A DNA stretch of 64,000 bases from Rhizobium sp. CSW-27 (GTDB lineage: Bacteria; Pseudomonadota; Alphaproteobacteria; Rhizobiales; Rhizobiaceae), in NCBI RefSeq assembly GCF_018760785.1, contig NZ_JAHHZO010000003.1:186001-250000 (forward strand). Direction: 5' to 3'. Below the pieces are notes generated by a model, which had not been told where the DNA came from, did no database searches, and was given only the letters and a program-made list of their open reading frames with translations. Position numbers and translations under genes: made by a program. This document shows, one piece after another, positions 1 through 9,007 of the stretch (its first letter is position 1; each line of letters starts with the position of its first letter).

Positions 1-890
1 GCGGATCGGGCAAGTCGGTCACCGCACGCTCCATCATGCGCCTGCAGCCGAAATATGCGATCAACGCCAGCGGCACCATCCGCTATCGCTGCAAGAGCGG
101 CGAGGAACTGCTGATCAACGAGCAGGACCGACTGGGGCGCACCATGCGCAATCTGCGCGGCAACGAAATCGGCATGATCTTCCAGGAGCCGATGACGGCG
201 CTGTCGCCGGTGCATACCATCGGCACGCAGATCATGCGCACCGTCATGCTGCACCGCAACGTCTCCAAGGCGGAGGCGCGTGCCCGCGCCATCGAACTTC
301 TGACCAAGGTGCAGATGCCGCGGCCGAACGACATCGTCGACCGCTTTCCGCACCATCTCTCCGGCGGCATGCGCCAGCGTGCCATGATTGCGCTGGCGCT
401 CGCCTGCGATCCAGCCCTCCTGATTGCCGACGAACCGACGACCGCCCTCGACGTCACCACCGAGGCGCAGATCCTGGAACTGCTGAAGCGTCTGCAGGAC
501 GAGATGAACATGGCCATCGTGTTCATCACCCACAATTTCGGGGTGGTGGCCGACATCGCCGACCGCGTTGCAGTGATGTATCTCGGCCGGGTGGTGGAAA
601 CCGGAACGGTGGACGAGATCTTTTACGAGCCGAAGCATCCCTATACCCAGGCGCTGCTGCAATCGATCCCGCGGCTTGGCCGCAGCCACGGGCGGCGGTT
701 GCGCACCATTGCCGGCATGGTGCCGGACCCCTTCAACGTTCCCACGGGCTGTTCCTTCCACCCGCGCTGCATGCACGCCGTCGGCGGCATCTGCGACGTC
801 CAGACGCCGGAGGATGTGGTGTTTGCCAGCGGGCAGCGTGCCCGCTGTCATTTCGCCGGGCAGGACAGGCAGGCGGAGGCTGCACAATGA
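1..890 (+). CDS. Peptide/opine-type ABC transporter ATP-binding protein, DppD-like (5' truncated)
   Basis: ATPase subunit of a peptide/nickel-type importer that drives uptake of a small solute through an inner-membrane channel. The frame is open from the first bases and already encodes the end of Walker A (GSGKS, bases 3-17), so the true start lies upstream of the window and roughly 40 residues are missing; the first internal ATG is at 36. Q-loop MIFQEPMTALSP, signature LSGGMRQRAMIALALA, Walker B LLIADEPTTALD and H-loop FITHN follow in order. The C-terminus has the Cys/His segment (GCSFHPRCMHAV) typical of the oligo_HPY extension of Dpp/Opp ATPases. Its stop overlaps the next ATPase start by 4 bp, so the two are translationally coupled. 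The solute is not shown by this subunit; the downstream uronyl hydrolase suggests an oligosaccharide. Confidence 0.95.
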   Translation, partial: GSGKSVTARSIMRLQPKYAINASGTIRYRCKSGEELLINEQDRLGRTMRNLRGNEIGMIFQEPMTALSPVHTIGTQIMRTVMLHRNVSKAEARARAIELLTKVQMPRPNDIVDRFPHHLSGGMRQRAMIALALACDPALLIADEPTTALDVTTEAQILELLKRLQDEMNMAIVFITHNFGVVADIADRVAVMYLGRVVETGTVDEIFYEPKHPYTQALLQSIPRLGRSHGRRLRTIAGMVPDPFNVPTGCSFHPRCMHAVGGICDVQTPEDVVFASGQRARCHFAGQDRQAEAAQ

Positions 891-1939
891 CCACGATCAG
901 CAAGACCAGCGTGCCGATGCACGAGGACCACATCATCTCGGTGCGCAGCGCCCGCAAATACTTTCCTGTGCAGGAAGGCTGGATGCGTCGCGTCAAGGGC
1001 TACGTGAAGGCTGTCGACGACATCACCTTTGACATCCGCAAGGGCGAAACCTTCGGGCTGGTGGGCGAAAGCGGCTCTGGCAAGTCCTCGATCGCCCGCC
1101 TCATCCTGCGCGCCTATGACCTGACCGGCGGCGAGATCCTGTTCCGCCGCGCCGATGGCAGCGTGATCGACGTGTCGACACTGTCGGATCGCGATCTGCG
1201 CGACATCCGCCGCGAGATGCAGATGATCTTCCAGGATCCCTATTCCTCGCTGAACCCGCGCATGACGCTGCTCGACCTCGTCGGCGAGCCGTTGGTCATT
1301 CACGGTGTCGGTTCGCAAGGCGAGATCCGCGACCGGGTGGCAGAACTGCTGCGCCTCGTCGGCCTGCGGCCGGAATATCTGACCCGCTATCCGCATGCCT
1401 TCTCGGGGGGGCAGCGCCAGCGCATCGGCATCGCCCGGGCGCTGGCGCTCAATCCGAGCTTTATCGCTGCCGACGAAGCCGTCTCGGCGCTCGACGTGTC
1501 GGTCGCGGCCCAGAACATCAACCTGATGCAGGACCTGCAGGAGAAGTTCGGGCTCACCTATCTCTTCATCACCCACGATCTCGGCATGGTGGAGCACATC
1601 TCCGATCGCATCGGCGTGATGTATCTCGGCCGGCTGATGGAGGTCGGGCCGACCGACGAGATGTTCGCCAAGCCGCTGCATCCCTACACGGAAGCGCTGC
1701 TGGCTGCCGTGCCGCAGCCGGACCCGCGCGGCAACCGCGCCCGCAAGCGCGTGCCCCTCAAGGGCGAGATTGCCGATGCGATGAACATCCCGACCGGCTG
1801 CCCCTTCCATCCGCGCTGCGCCTATGCCGATGCAAAGTGCCGCGGGGAGGTGCCGGAACTGCGCGTGGTGAAATCCGGCCGGCAGGTGCGCTGTCACCAT
1901 GCAGAAACGCTGGACCTGATCGGAGTGGCCGCGGAATGA
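887..1939 (+). CDS. Peptide/opine-type ABC transporter ATP-binding protein, DppF-like
   Basis: Second ATPase of the same importer, 350 aa, the usual length. Walker A GESGSGKSS (about residue 58), MIFQDPYSSLNPR, FSGGQRQRIGIARALALNP, Walker B AADEAVSALD and ITHDLGMVEHI are all present. The Walker B region reads DEA where most family members have DEP, a tolerated variation. The C-terminal oligo_HPY segment is GCPFHPRCAYADAKC. It starts inside the end of the preceding ATPase (ATGA overlap) and ends in an ATGA overlap with the HAD gene, so all three are probably read as one message. The substrate-binding protein and permeases must lie upstream of the window. Confidence 0.95.
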   Translation: MTTISKTSVPMHEDHIISVRSARKYFPVQEGWMRRVKGYVKAVDDITFDIRKGETFGLVGESGSGKSSIARLILRAYDLTGGEILFRRADGSVIDVSTLSDRDLRDIRREMQMIFQDPYSSLNPRMTLLDLVGEPLVIHGVGSQGEIRDRVAELLRLVGLRPEYLTRYPHAFSGGQRQRIGIARALALNPSFIAADEAVSALDVSVAAQNINLMQDLQEKFGLTYLFITHDLGMVEHISDRIGVMYLGRLMEVGPTDEMFAKPLHPYTEALLAAVPQPDPRGNRARKRVPLKGEIADAMNIPTGCPFHPRCAYADAKCRGEVPELRVVKSGRQVRCHHAETLDLIGVAAE

Positions 1940-3219
1940 CATGCGCCAGCCCCCTCAGCGGTGAACTCCGGGAACTCGTCGTGAACGGCACGGACGCAGA
2001 TGCAGCGCTTGCCCGCCGGCACCAGCCGCGGCTGATGCTCGACAGGGCCGAACCCTTCCGGCCGCTCGCCGCGGGCTACGCCGTCTACCGGGAGGAGGGG
2101 CAGTCTCTCTCCTCGAAATTCCGCATCCGGCCGCAGGCGCACGCCGTCATCGAATATGCGATCTGGTATGACTGGGATATCCAGCACCTTTATGATCTCG
2201 AACATGTCTGGGTGCATGTGGATGCGGCCGGCGCGGTGGTGAAGGTGGAAGCCTCCCGCCACGGCGCGCGGCGGGCCATGGTGCGTCCGGACGGATCGCT
2301 TCCTCTCGAGCATGGCCGGCCTGTCCTCTACAGCGAGCCCGGCAAGCACGCACATTGGGCCGACAATGGCGAGATGCACGTCAAGAGCGGCACCCTGATC
2401 GAAGCCATGTGCGGCGCTTTTGCCGGCGAGCAGGGCGTGCATCTGTCCAACCGCTTTTCCCATGCCGGGCTGATATCCGCCTCCGCGCTGGAAAACCGTC
2501 TGGCGCGGCTCAAGATGAAGCGGGCGGCCTTCGTGCCCAGCTGGGACTTTGCCCGCAGCGGCGATGAACAGGGCGGCATTGCCCTGGTGCCGTGGGCGGT
2601 GCTGGAACAATGGATTCCGAAGCGCGTGGCGCGTCTGGTGGAAGATCTGCCGAGCAGCGTCCCGCATCTTGCGGCCGTCTTCCTCGATTGCGGCGATACG
2701 CTGGCCGATGAAGCGACCGAGGAAAAGATCCCCGGCACGGAGATCGTGACGCGAGCTGACCTCATTCCGGGCGCGGCCGACACCGTGCGGCAGCTTGTTG
2801 CCAGCGGCTATCGGCTGGCGCTGGTGGCGGATGGACCGCGCAAGACCTTCGAGAACATTCTGGGTGCGCACCGCCTTTGGGATTGCTTCGAGGCGCACGT
2901 CATATCCGAGGATGTCGGCGAACTGAAGCCATCCGCGCGGATGTTTGCCGCCGCCGCCGATGCGCTCTGCCTGTCGGACGAGGATTGCCGTCGCACGGTG
3001 ATGGTCGGCAACAACCTTCAGCGCGACATTCTGGGCGCCAACCGCTTCGGTCTGATCAGCGTGTTCCTGGCCTGGTCGAAGCGCCGCAGCCACAAGCACC
3101 GGCTGAGACGCGAACGCCCGCGCCTCACCATCAGCCATATCTGGAAATTGCCGGACCTGCTGGAGCGCATCGAACTCAGCCTCCCGCTTCCGGAAATGCA
3201 GGCGGAGCAGCAGCCATGA
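1936..3219 (+). CDS. Two-domain protein: unknown N-terminal domain fused to a HAD-superfamily hydrolase
   Basis: Start chosen at the ATG overlapping the previous stop (ATGA), giving 427 aa. Residues from about 245 form a HAD hydrolase: motif I FLDCGDTL (nucleophilic Asp; the +2 position is Gly rather than the usual acid/base Asp), motif II around VADGPRKT, motif III Lys in GELKPSARMF, motif IV VGNNLQRDILGA. The N-terminal 230 residues contain YDWDIQHLYDLEHVWVHVD, a later SRHG, and YSEPGKHAHW. This spacing resembles the D-hEH-V-V...GSHA pattern of Vps62/NPP1-like beta-sandwich domains; that is my pattern match, not an established assignment. Its position between ABC ATPases and an 836-aa glycan-associated protein suggests processing of the imported compound, for example dephosphorylation. 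The function is not known. Confidence 0.8.
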   Translation: MTCASPLSGELRELVVNGTDADAALARRHQPRLMLDRAEPFRPLAAGYAVYREEGQSLSSKFRIRPQAHAVIEYAIWYDWDIQHLYDLEHVWVHVDAAGAVVKVEASRHGARRAMVRPDGSLPLEHGRPVLYSEPGKHAHWADNGEMHVKSGTLIEAMCGAFAGEQGVHLSNRFSHAGLISASALENRLARLKMKRAAFVPSWDFARSGDEQGGIALVPWAVLEQWIPKRVARLVEDLPSSVPHLAAVFLDCGDTLADEATEEKIPGTEIVTRADLIPGAADTVRQLVASGYRLALVADGPRKTFENILGAHRLWDCFEAHVISEDVGELKPSARMFAAAADALCLSDEDCRRTVMVGNNLQRDILGANRFGLISVFLAWSKRRSHKHRLRRERPRLTISHIWKLPDLLERIELSLPLPEMQAEQQP

Positions 3220-5726
3220 CAGCGCAGGCGCAACCGAAGAAAGAGCATGAGGGCGCGGGCTTTGTCGTTGCCCCCGGCCAGTCCGTCACGGCATGGGCGC
3301 TGTCTCCGGTGGAGGCGACCTATTATCCGGGCGAGCCGGCGCTTGCCGAAGATCGGGTGAACTACCGCTTCATCAACGGCTTCGTCGACGTGGGCGATCT
3401 GCCCTGCCGCGTGGCGCTGTGGGAGGAGATCAAGACCCGCACCGTTGCCCTGCGCACGGATTTCCCGGTCGAGGGGCTCTATCTGCCGGGCTTCAACCGG
3501 CGCGTCGAGTTTTCCGGCTTCTGGCATCGCCCAACCCGTCTGTCGCGCTGGCTGAAGACGCGGCTCGTGCCGACATCGGGCGGCGACATGCGCTTCCGGC
3601 TGGCGACCTGCGGCGGCGTACGCATCTGGGTCGATGGCGTCGAATGCCTGGCCTTCGAACCCTTCCGCCGCAACAGGGAATCACAGACCGAATTCACGCT
3701 GCCGCTGAAGGCCGGCGGCAGCGAGGTGGTGGTGCTCTGCGAAGAACTCGCCGAGCGGGACGCGCTCTGGTACTTCGAACTGACGCTCCTCGGTCCCGGC
3801 CCGATTGTCGCCGAACTGCCGGTGCCCGCCTCGGACGAAACGATTGCACTCCTGAAGGAGCTTGCAACAGACGTGCGCCCGATGCCGCTGCATGTTCTGG
3901 ATGGGCAACTGGTGCTGAAGGTGGAGCGGCCGGCGGCCGTCGATGTCACCGTGCAGGCGAAAATCCTGCCGAGTGTGCATATGCGCGACAAGCCGCCGCT
4001 TCTCGATGCCGTCGGCATTCTGCGTGCCGGAGAAACGACGCTGCGGCTGGATGGTGCCGACAAGCTGCCGGACGGCTACCACCCGCTGGGGCTGATCTTC
4101 TCCATCGGCGAGACGCGGGTCGCCCGCCAGATCGATTTTGCCACGCTGACCGAGCCGATGCGCGATCTGCGCGCCCTGACGCTGGAGGAGCGCAAGCATC
4201 TTGCGCTGGAATTCGCCGCAGAACATGGCGAACAGCGTGCCGGCAAGGCCATCGCGATGATGGCCACCGGCCGGCCTGTCGACGCCGTCTTCCGCGAGAT
4301 CGTCGCCAACACGCTTGCGGCCATCAACGAACGGCGCGACTGCTCGGACTTCGTGCTGGTGCCGCTGCTCTGGCTCTACGGGGTCTATCGCGATCGACTG
4401 CCGGAAGAGATCCAGACCGAGGTACGCCGGACGATCCTCGATTACCGCTACTGGGTAGACGAGCCGGGCAATGACGTGATGTGGTTCTGGAGCGAGAACC
4501 ACGTACTGTGCTTCCACGTCTCGCAATATCTCGCCGGCAAGCTTCTGCCGCGTGCCGCCTTCACCGCATCGGGACGCCTCGGCGCCGAGCAGCAGGAACT
4601 TGGCCGCCAGCGACTGATGAAGTGGTTCGACAGCGTCGAAAGCCATGGCCTGGCCGAGTGGAACTCCGCCGCCTATTACCCGATCGATTTCATCGGTCTG
4701 CTGGCGCTGGAGCATCTGGGAGAGGGAGTGATCCGCGAGCGGGCCAAGGCCCTGCTCGACCGGCTCTATCTGATGATCGGCCTGCACACGCTCGAAGGTG
4801 TGCCGGCGGGCACCATGGGCCGCGCCTATGACAAGGAGTTGCGCGCCGGCCCGCTGACGGAGCTTGCCCCTTTCGCCACCGTCGCATTCGGCAAAGGCTG
4901 GTTCAACAACGGCGTGGCCGCACTCACCATGCTGGCCGCCGGCCAGTATGTGCCCCCGGATGCCGCAGCGGCCGTTGTATCTCCCGCCCCTGGCAAGGCA
5001 CTGACGGCGAATTACGTGCAAGGCCATGATGAGGCGGCAAGGCTGGCGCTCTACAAGAGCGCGCATGTTCAGCTATCCTCCATGATGGACGGCAGGCCGG
5101 GCGGACGCGGCCATCAGCAGCATGTAGTGGATCTGCGCTTTGCCGGTTCGCCCTTTGCCCGCGCCTGGATCAACCAGCCGGGCGAGGATGACCCCTGGGG
5201 CAGCGCACGGCCCTCCTACTGGGCCGGCAACGGCTCCATGCCGCGGGCAGCACAATACGGCAATGCCGCGCTGCTGCTTTATGACCTCGGCGATACGCCG
5301 CGCATCCCCTTCAGCCATGCCTATGTGCAGGTTGATGCCTTCGATTCCGTGGAGCGCGTCGGTAATTTTATCGTGATGCGCAGCGGCCAGGGTTTTGCGG
5401 CCCTGACGGCCACCAGTCCCATCGAGCCGGTCACGACCGGTCCGGGCGCCGGCATCGAGTTCCGCGCCCGCGGGCGGACAACCGGCTGGCTGGCCCTGAT
5501 GGCCGAAGGCTCCGACAGCAAGGCGTTCGACGCCTTCAAAGCAAGCCTTTCGACCCTCACGCTTTCGCTCGACGCAGAGACACCAACGCTGACGCTGAAG
5601 CGCCCGGCCCATGAAACGCTGCTGCTCGACTGGGAGCAGGGGCTTATCGTCGGCGGGCTGCCTTACGTGTTTCCCAATCGCACGCTCGAACCGCTGATCC
5701 GGCACATCGATGCCGTGTCGCACTGA
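3216..5726 (+). CDS. Large unrecognised protein with a probable alpha/alpha-toroid core
   Basis: 836 aa from the ATG that overlaps the preceding stop (ATGA). I do not recognise a named family. The first 330 residues look beta-rich (a segment with RFRLATCGGVRIWVDGVE reads like a jelly-roll or PA14-type domain). Residues about 430-680 are helical with aromatic-rich turns, including NDVMWFWSENHVLCFHVSQY and EWNSAAYYPIDF, which resemble the alpha/alpha toroid of polysaccharide lyases and family-88-like hydrolases. The tail is beta-rich again. No signal peptide is evident, so it is likely cytoplasmic. It lies 32 bp before a GH88/GH105 enzyme, which acts on the unsaturated uronyl ends that lyases make. 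A cytoplasmic oligosaccharide lyase or hydrolase is the simplest guess. Confidence 0.75.
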   Translation: MTAQAQPKKEHEGAGFVVAPGQSVTAWALSPVEATYYPGEPALAEDRVNYRFINGFVDVGDLPCRVALWEEIKTRTVALRTDFPVEGLYLPGFNRRVEFSGFWHRPTRLSRWLKTRLVPTSGGDMRFRLATCGGVRIWVDGVECLAFEPFRRNRESQTEFTLPLKAGGSEVVVLCEELAERDALWYFELTLLGPGPIVAELPVPASDETIALLKELATDVRPMPLHVLDGQLVLKVERPAAVDVTVQAKILPSVHMRDKPPLLDAVGILRAGETTLRLDGADKLPDGYHPLGLIFSIGETRVARQIDFATLTEPMRDLRALTLEERKHLALEFAAEHGEQRAGKAIAMMATGRPVDAVFREIVANTLAAINERRDCSDFVLVPLLWLYGVYRDRLPEEIQTEVRRTILDYRYWVDEPGNDVMWFWSENHVLCFHVSQYLAGKLLPRAAFTASGRLGAEQQELGRQRLMKWFDSVESHGLAEWNSAAYYPIDFIGLLALEHLGEGVIRERAKALLDRLYLMIGLHTLEGVPAGTMGRAYDKELRAGPLTELAPFATVAFGKGWFNNGVAALTMLAAGQYVPPDAAAAVVSPAPGKALTANYVQGHDEAARLALYKSAHVQLSSMMDGRPGGRGHQQHVVDLRFAGSPFARAWINQPGEDDPWGSARPSYWAGNGSMPRAAQYGNAALLLYDLGDTPRIPFSHAYVQVDAFDSVERVGNFIVMRSGQGFAALTATSPIEPVTTGPGAGIEFRARGRTTGWLALMAEGSDSKAFDAFKASLSTLTLSLDAETPTLTLKRPAHETLLLDWEQGLIVGGLPYVFPNRTLEPLIRHIDAVSH

Positions 5727-5758
5727 TTGCAGATCCGAATTGACAGACAGGATTCCCG

Positions 5759-6838
5759 ATGCTGATGCAGCCCGAAATTCTTTCCGAAACGCTTTCCCGC
5801 GTCGCCGTCGGCCTTGCCCGCCTCAAGGGCATCAATGAAACCGTGGCCGCTCCCGACGGTGGCTACGAACTGCAGTTCGACGAATGGGACTGGGAAGTCG
5901 GCGTCGGCATCTATGGCCTCATCCGTCATGCGGAAGCGATCGGCGACCGCTCGCTGATGGAAGCCATCGGCCGCTGGTATGACTGGCAGATCGGCCGCGG
6001 CCTGCCGCCGCGCCAGGTCAACTCCTCCTCGCCCATGCTGGCGCTCGCCGTGCTGATCGACCACATCAAGCGTCCGGACTGGGAAGCACTGGTGCAGGAC
6101 TGGGCCGACTGGCTGATGACCAGGCTTGCCCGCACCGAGGATGCCGGCTTCCAGCATGTGGTCAAGGAGCGGATGAACGACGGCGAATTGTGGGACGACA
6201 CGCTGTTCATGACCTGCCTGTTCCTGGCCCGCGCCGGCCAGCGCTTCGGGCGCCAGGACTGGATCGAGGAGGCCTTCTACCAGTTCCTCGTGCATGAGCG
6301 CTTTCTTGCCGATCCGGTCACCGGCCTCTGGTATCACGGCTGGACCTTCAACGGCCGCCACAACTTCGCCAAGGCCTTCTGGGCGCGCGGCAATTCCTGG
6401 ATCACCGTCGCGATCCCCGAACTGTTCAGCCTCGTCGCACAGGTGCCGGAGCATCTGAAACGCCACCTGACGCATGTGCTGCAGGCACAGGTCCGCACGC
6501 TTGCCGAACACCAGCGCCCCAACGGCATGTTCAACACGCTCGTCTGCGATCCAGGTTCGCCGGAGGAAACCTCGGCCACCGCCGGCATTGCCTATGGCAT
6601 TCTGCGCGGCATCGATCTCGGCCTGCTGGACGCCGCGCTGAAGCCGGTCGCCACCCGGGCACTGGATGCCGTGATGCAGCGGATCGACGATACCGGCATC
6701 GTGCTCGAAGTGTCCGACGGCACGCCGATGGGCCACACGCTGGATTTCTACCGCCAGATCCCGAACGTGCCGGCACCCTATGGCCAGGCCCTCGTCATGC
6801 TGCTTCTGGTGCGCGTTATGGCCGAAAAGCAAGGTTGA
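5759..6838 (+). CDS. GH88/GH105-family unsaturated uronyl (rhamnogalacturonyl) hydrolase
   Basis: 359 aa, normal for the YteR/GH105 group, with an AGGA-type ribosome site before ATG 5759. These enzymes remove the 4,5-unsaturated uronic acid left on oligosaccharides by lyases, using a vinyl-ether hydration mechanism. Visible family features are NDGELWDDTLFMTCLFLARAG (containing the expected catalytic Asp region), HGWTFNG, FWARGNSW (family WARGNGW) and a late PNVPAPYGQAL. No signal peptide, so it acts in the cytoplasm on imported oligosaccharide, consistent with the ABC importer upstream. It is the last gene of the operon and is followed by a strong hairpin terminator. I cannot tell GH88 from GH105 without a profile search. 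Confidence 0.88.
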   Translation: MLMQPEILSETLSRVAVGLARLKGINETVAAPDGGYELQFDEWDWEVGVGIYGLIRHAEAIGDRSLMEAIGRWYDWQIGRGLPPRQVNSSSPMLALAVLIDHIKRPDWEALVQDWADWLMTRLARTEDAGFQHVVKERMNDGELWDDTLFMTCLFLARAGQRFGRQDWIEEAFYQFLVHERFLADPVTGLWYHGWTFNGRHNFAKAFWARGNSWITVAIPELFSLVAQVPEHLKRHLTHVLQAQVRTLAEHQRPNGMFNTLVCDPGSPEETSATAGIAYGILRGIDLGLLDAALKPVATRALDAVMQRIDDTGIVLEVSDGTPMGHTLDFYRQIPNVPAPYGQALVMLLLVRVMAEKQG

Positions 6839-6895
6839 GGCGGGCGGGCCGCGCCGGGCAGGGGACAGGTGCGGTGCGGCCCTGCCAGCACAACG

Positions 6896-6930
6896 AAAGG
6901 CGGCGGACCCTGAGGTTCCGCCGCCTTTTT
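6896..6930 (+). terminator. Rho-independent terminator
   Basis: A perfect 12-bp stem (6896-6907 with 6917-6928) encloses a 9-base loop and runs into TTTTT on the plus strand. It sits between the convergent GH88/105 gene and idhA, so it ends the plus-strand operon and can also serve idhA from the other side, where the stem is followed by TTT. Confidence 0.9.
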
Positions 6931-6950
6931 GGTATCCGGATCGATAGCGA

Positions 6951-7943
6951 TCAGACGAGCGAAACAGCCGCACCCGTCTTGGCAGACTTGAGCGCAGCAT
7001 CGGCAAGCTTCAGCGCGATCAGGCCGTCTTCGGCAGACGGCGAGGCGGCAGCGCCCTTTTCGACCGTATCGATGAAGGCCTTGATCTCGGCGGCATAGGC
7101 TTCCGTATAGCGCGTCATGAAGAAATCATGCAGCGGCGGACGGGTATAGCCATCCTTGTTGGCGACCTCGATCGACACCGAGCGCTGGTTCTCGGCAGCA
7201 ACCGAGCCCAGCGAACCATGCACTTCGATGCGCTGGTCATAGCCGTAGGTGGCGCGGCGGGAGTTGGAGATAACGGCCTGGCGGCCGCTGGCGGTGGTGA
7301 GGATCAGGCTCGCGCTGTCGTAATCGCCTGCCTCGCCGATCTTCGGGTCGACCAGAACGGCACCCGTTGCGAAGACCGAGGCGATCTCTTCGCCGAGCAG
7401 GAAGCGCGCCATGTCGAGATCGTGGATGGTCATGTCGCGGAAAATGCCGCCGGAGACCTTGATATACTCGACCGGCGGAGCGCCCGGGTCACGGCTGGTG
7501 ATCGTCACCATTTCCACCTTGCCGATGGTGCCCTTGTCGATTTCAGCTCGAACGGCCTGGAAGTGCGGATCGAAGCGGCGGTTGAAGCCAAGCATGACCT
7601 TGGCGCCGGTTTCCTTCACCACGTCGATGCAGGCCTGTGCGCGAGCTACATCGAGATCGATCGGCTTTTCGCAGAAGATGGCCTTGCCAGCGCGGGCGAA
7701 CTTCTCGATCAGGTCCGCATGCGTGTTGGTCGGCGTGCAGATGATGACGGCATCGACATCCTTGTTGGCAAGCACCGCGTCGATGGTGCTGACCTCGCAG
7801 CCGGCCTCATCGGCGATCGCCTGTGCTGCGGCTTCCATGGCGTCCACCACGGCCACCAGTTTTGCACGCGGGTCGGATGCGATCGCCTTCGCATGCACCT
7901 TGCCGATACGTCCTGCGCCCAAAAGGGCCAATCTCGTTACCAT
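6951..7943 (-). CDS. idhA: myo-Inositol 2-dehydrogenase
   Basis: 330 aa Gfo/Idh/MocA-family NAD-dependent dehydrogenase that oxidises myo-inositol to scyllo-inosose, the first step of inositol catabolism. It starts with a Rossmann fold (LALLGAGRIGKVHAKAI) and carries the EKPIDLD motif, whose Lys is catalytic in the family, near residue 95. It is transcribed away from iolR, and the shared gap holds a GGAA-N6-TTCC operator. The assignment rests on family plus the adjoining iolR-C-D-E-B genes; a scyllo-inositol dehydrogenase is the main alternative. Confidence 0.9.
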   Translation of the reverse strand: MVTRLALLGAGRIGKVHAKAIASDPRAKLVAVVDAMEAAAQAIADEAGCEVSTIDAVLANKDVDAVIICTPTNTHADLIEKFARAGKAIFCEKPIDLDVARAQACIDVVKETGAKVMLGFNRRFDPHFQAVRAEIDKGTIGKVEMVTITSRDPGAPPVEYIKVSGGIFRDMTIHDLDMARFLLGEEIASVFATGAVLVDPKIGEAGDYDSASLILTTASGRQAVISNSRRATYGYDQRIEVHGSLGSVAAENQRSVSIEVANKDGYTRPPLHDFFMTRYTEAYAAEIKAFIDTVEKGAAASPSAEDGLIALKLADAALKSAKTGAAVSLV

Positions 7944-8003
7944 GGGTTCTCCTCCACATCGGGTCTTGGGTCCGGACCGGAAGCCATCTTCCGAAACCGG
8001 ATT

Positions 8004-8019
8004 TGGAATATATGTTCCA
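8004..8019. promoter_or_regulatory. Probable IolR operator in the idhA-iolR gap
   Basis: TGGAATATATGTTCCA, a dyad that fits GGAA-N6-TTCC exactly. To my recollection this is the motif proposed for rhizobial RpiR-type IolR. It lies between the divergent idhA (start 7943) and iolR (start 8072), placed to control both genes. Confidence 0.7.
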
Positions 8020-8071
8020 TTTTGCTAGAGTGTGACCATATTCGTGTCAAGCAGAGAAAAGGACGGTATGG

Positions 8072-8887
8072 ATGGCCGAGGCAGGGGCGCCGACAAGCGT
8101 GAAGGAGTTCGAGGAACGGCTGCTGGATGTCTCCGTCGCCCTGCCCAAGCGGTTGAAGCAATGCGCGGACTATGTTGCGGCCAATACCGACCGGATCGCC
8201 GTGTCCACGGTGGCGGAAATGGCAGAAGGTGCCGGCGTGCAGCCCTCGGCCTTCATGCGCTTCTGTCAGATCATGGGTTTTTCCGGCTATTCGGAAATGC
8301 AGCGCCTGTTTCGCGAAAGCTATGTCGGGGGCTGGCCGGATTATGCGACCCGTCTCGACCACCTGCGCGACATGGGCGAACACAGCGGCCCGCGACTTCT
8401 CGCGGAATTTGTCGAAGCGAGTCGCGCTTCGCTGGAAAACCTGCTGAAATCCGTTGATCCTCAGGCGCTTGAAGACGCCGTGGAGGTTCTGGCCTCTGCC
8501 AGCCTCGTGCACATCATCGGCCTGCGCCGTTCCTTTGCGGTGGCAAGCTACATTGCCTATGCGCTGGAAAAGATGCGAGTTCCGGCCATGCTGCACGGTG
8601 CTGCCGGCCGGCTTGAAAGCGTCAACGCCATCCGCCCCGGCGATGCGCTGCTTGCCATTACCTTCTCCCCCTATTCGCAGGAGACGCTGGATCTGGTGGA
8701 GACCGTGCGCGCCCGCGAGGTGCCGGTGGTGGCGCTGACCGACGCGGCAGTCAATCCGTTGCGCAAGATGGGCGCGACCATTCTGGCGGTGTCGGAGGTG
8801 GATTTCGGCGCCTTCCGCTCGCTCTCTGCGACGCTGTGTCTCGCCATTGCCCTGTCGACGGCCGTGGGTACGCGACGCAGCACCTGA
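8072..8887 (+). CDS. iolR: RpiR/MurR-family repressor of inositol catabolism
   Basis: 271 aa. An N-terminal RpiR helix-turn-helix (VSTVAEMAEGAGVQPSAFMRFCQIMGFSG, about residues 48-77) is followed by a SIS sugar-phosphate-binding domain (VHIIGLRRSFAVASYIAYALE, and ITFSPYSQETLDLVE). In rhizobia IolR represses the iol genes and is relieved by a phosphorylated inositol intermediate; that is family knowledge. It is divergent from idhA and precedes iolC with a 120-bp gap holding a second, imperfect operator. The ATG at 8072 is used; an ATG four bases upstream is out of frame. Confidence 0.9.
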   Translation: MAEAGAPTSVKEFEERLLDVSVALPKRLKQCADYVAANTDRIAVSTVAEMAEGAGVQPSAFMRFCQIMGFSGYSEMQRLFRESYVGGWPDYATRLDHLRDMGEHSGPRLLAEFVEASRASLENLLKSVDPQALEDAVEVLASASLVHIIGLRRSFAVASYIAYALEKMRVPAMLHGAAGRLESVNAIRPGDALLAITFSPYSQETLDLVETVRAREVPVVALTDAAVNPLRKMGATILAVSEVDFGAFRSLSATLCLAIALSTAVGTRRST

Positions 8888-8913
8888 ATATTCGTATTGA
8901 AACTCTTCAAAAT

Positions 8914-8927
8914 GGAATTTATAGTCC
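8914..8927. promoter_or_regulatory. Second, imperfect IolR-like operator upstream of iolC
   Basis: GGAA-TTTATA-GTCC, one base from GGAA-N6-TTCC, 81 bp before the iolC start in the only gap between iolR and iolC. It suggests that iolCDEB has its own IolR-controlled promoter. Confidence 0.5.
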
Positions 8928-9007
8928 AAATCTGAAAAGCCGGCGCGGGAGACGCCGGATGCGGCGCGGCATGCGCCGGTTGCCATCTACGGCCAAGGGA
9001 GGGCCTC

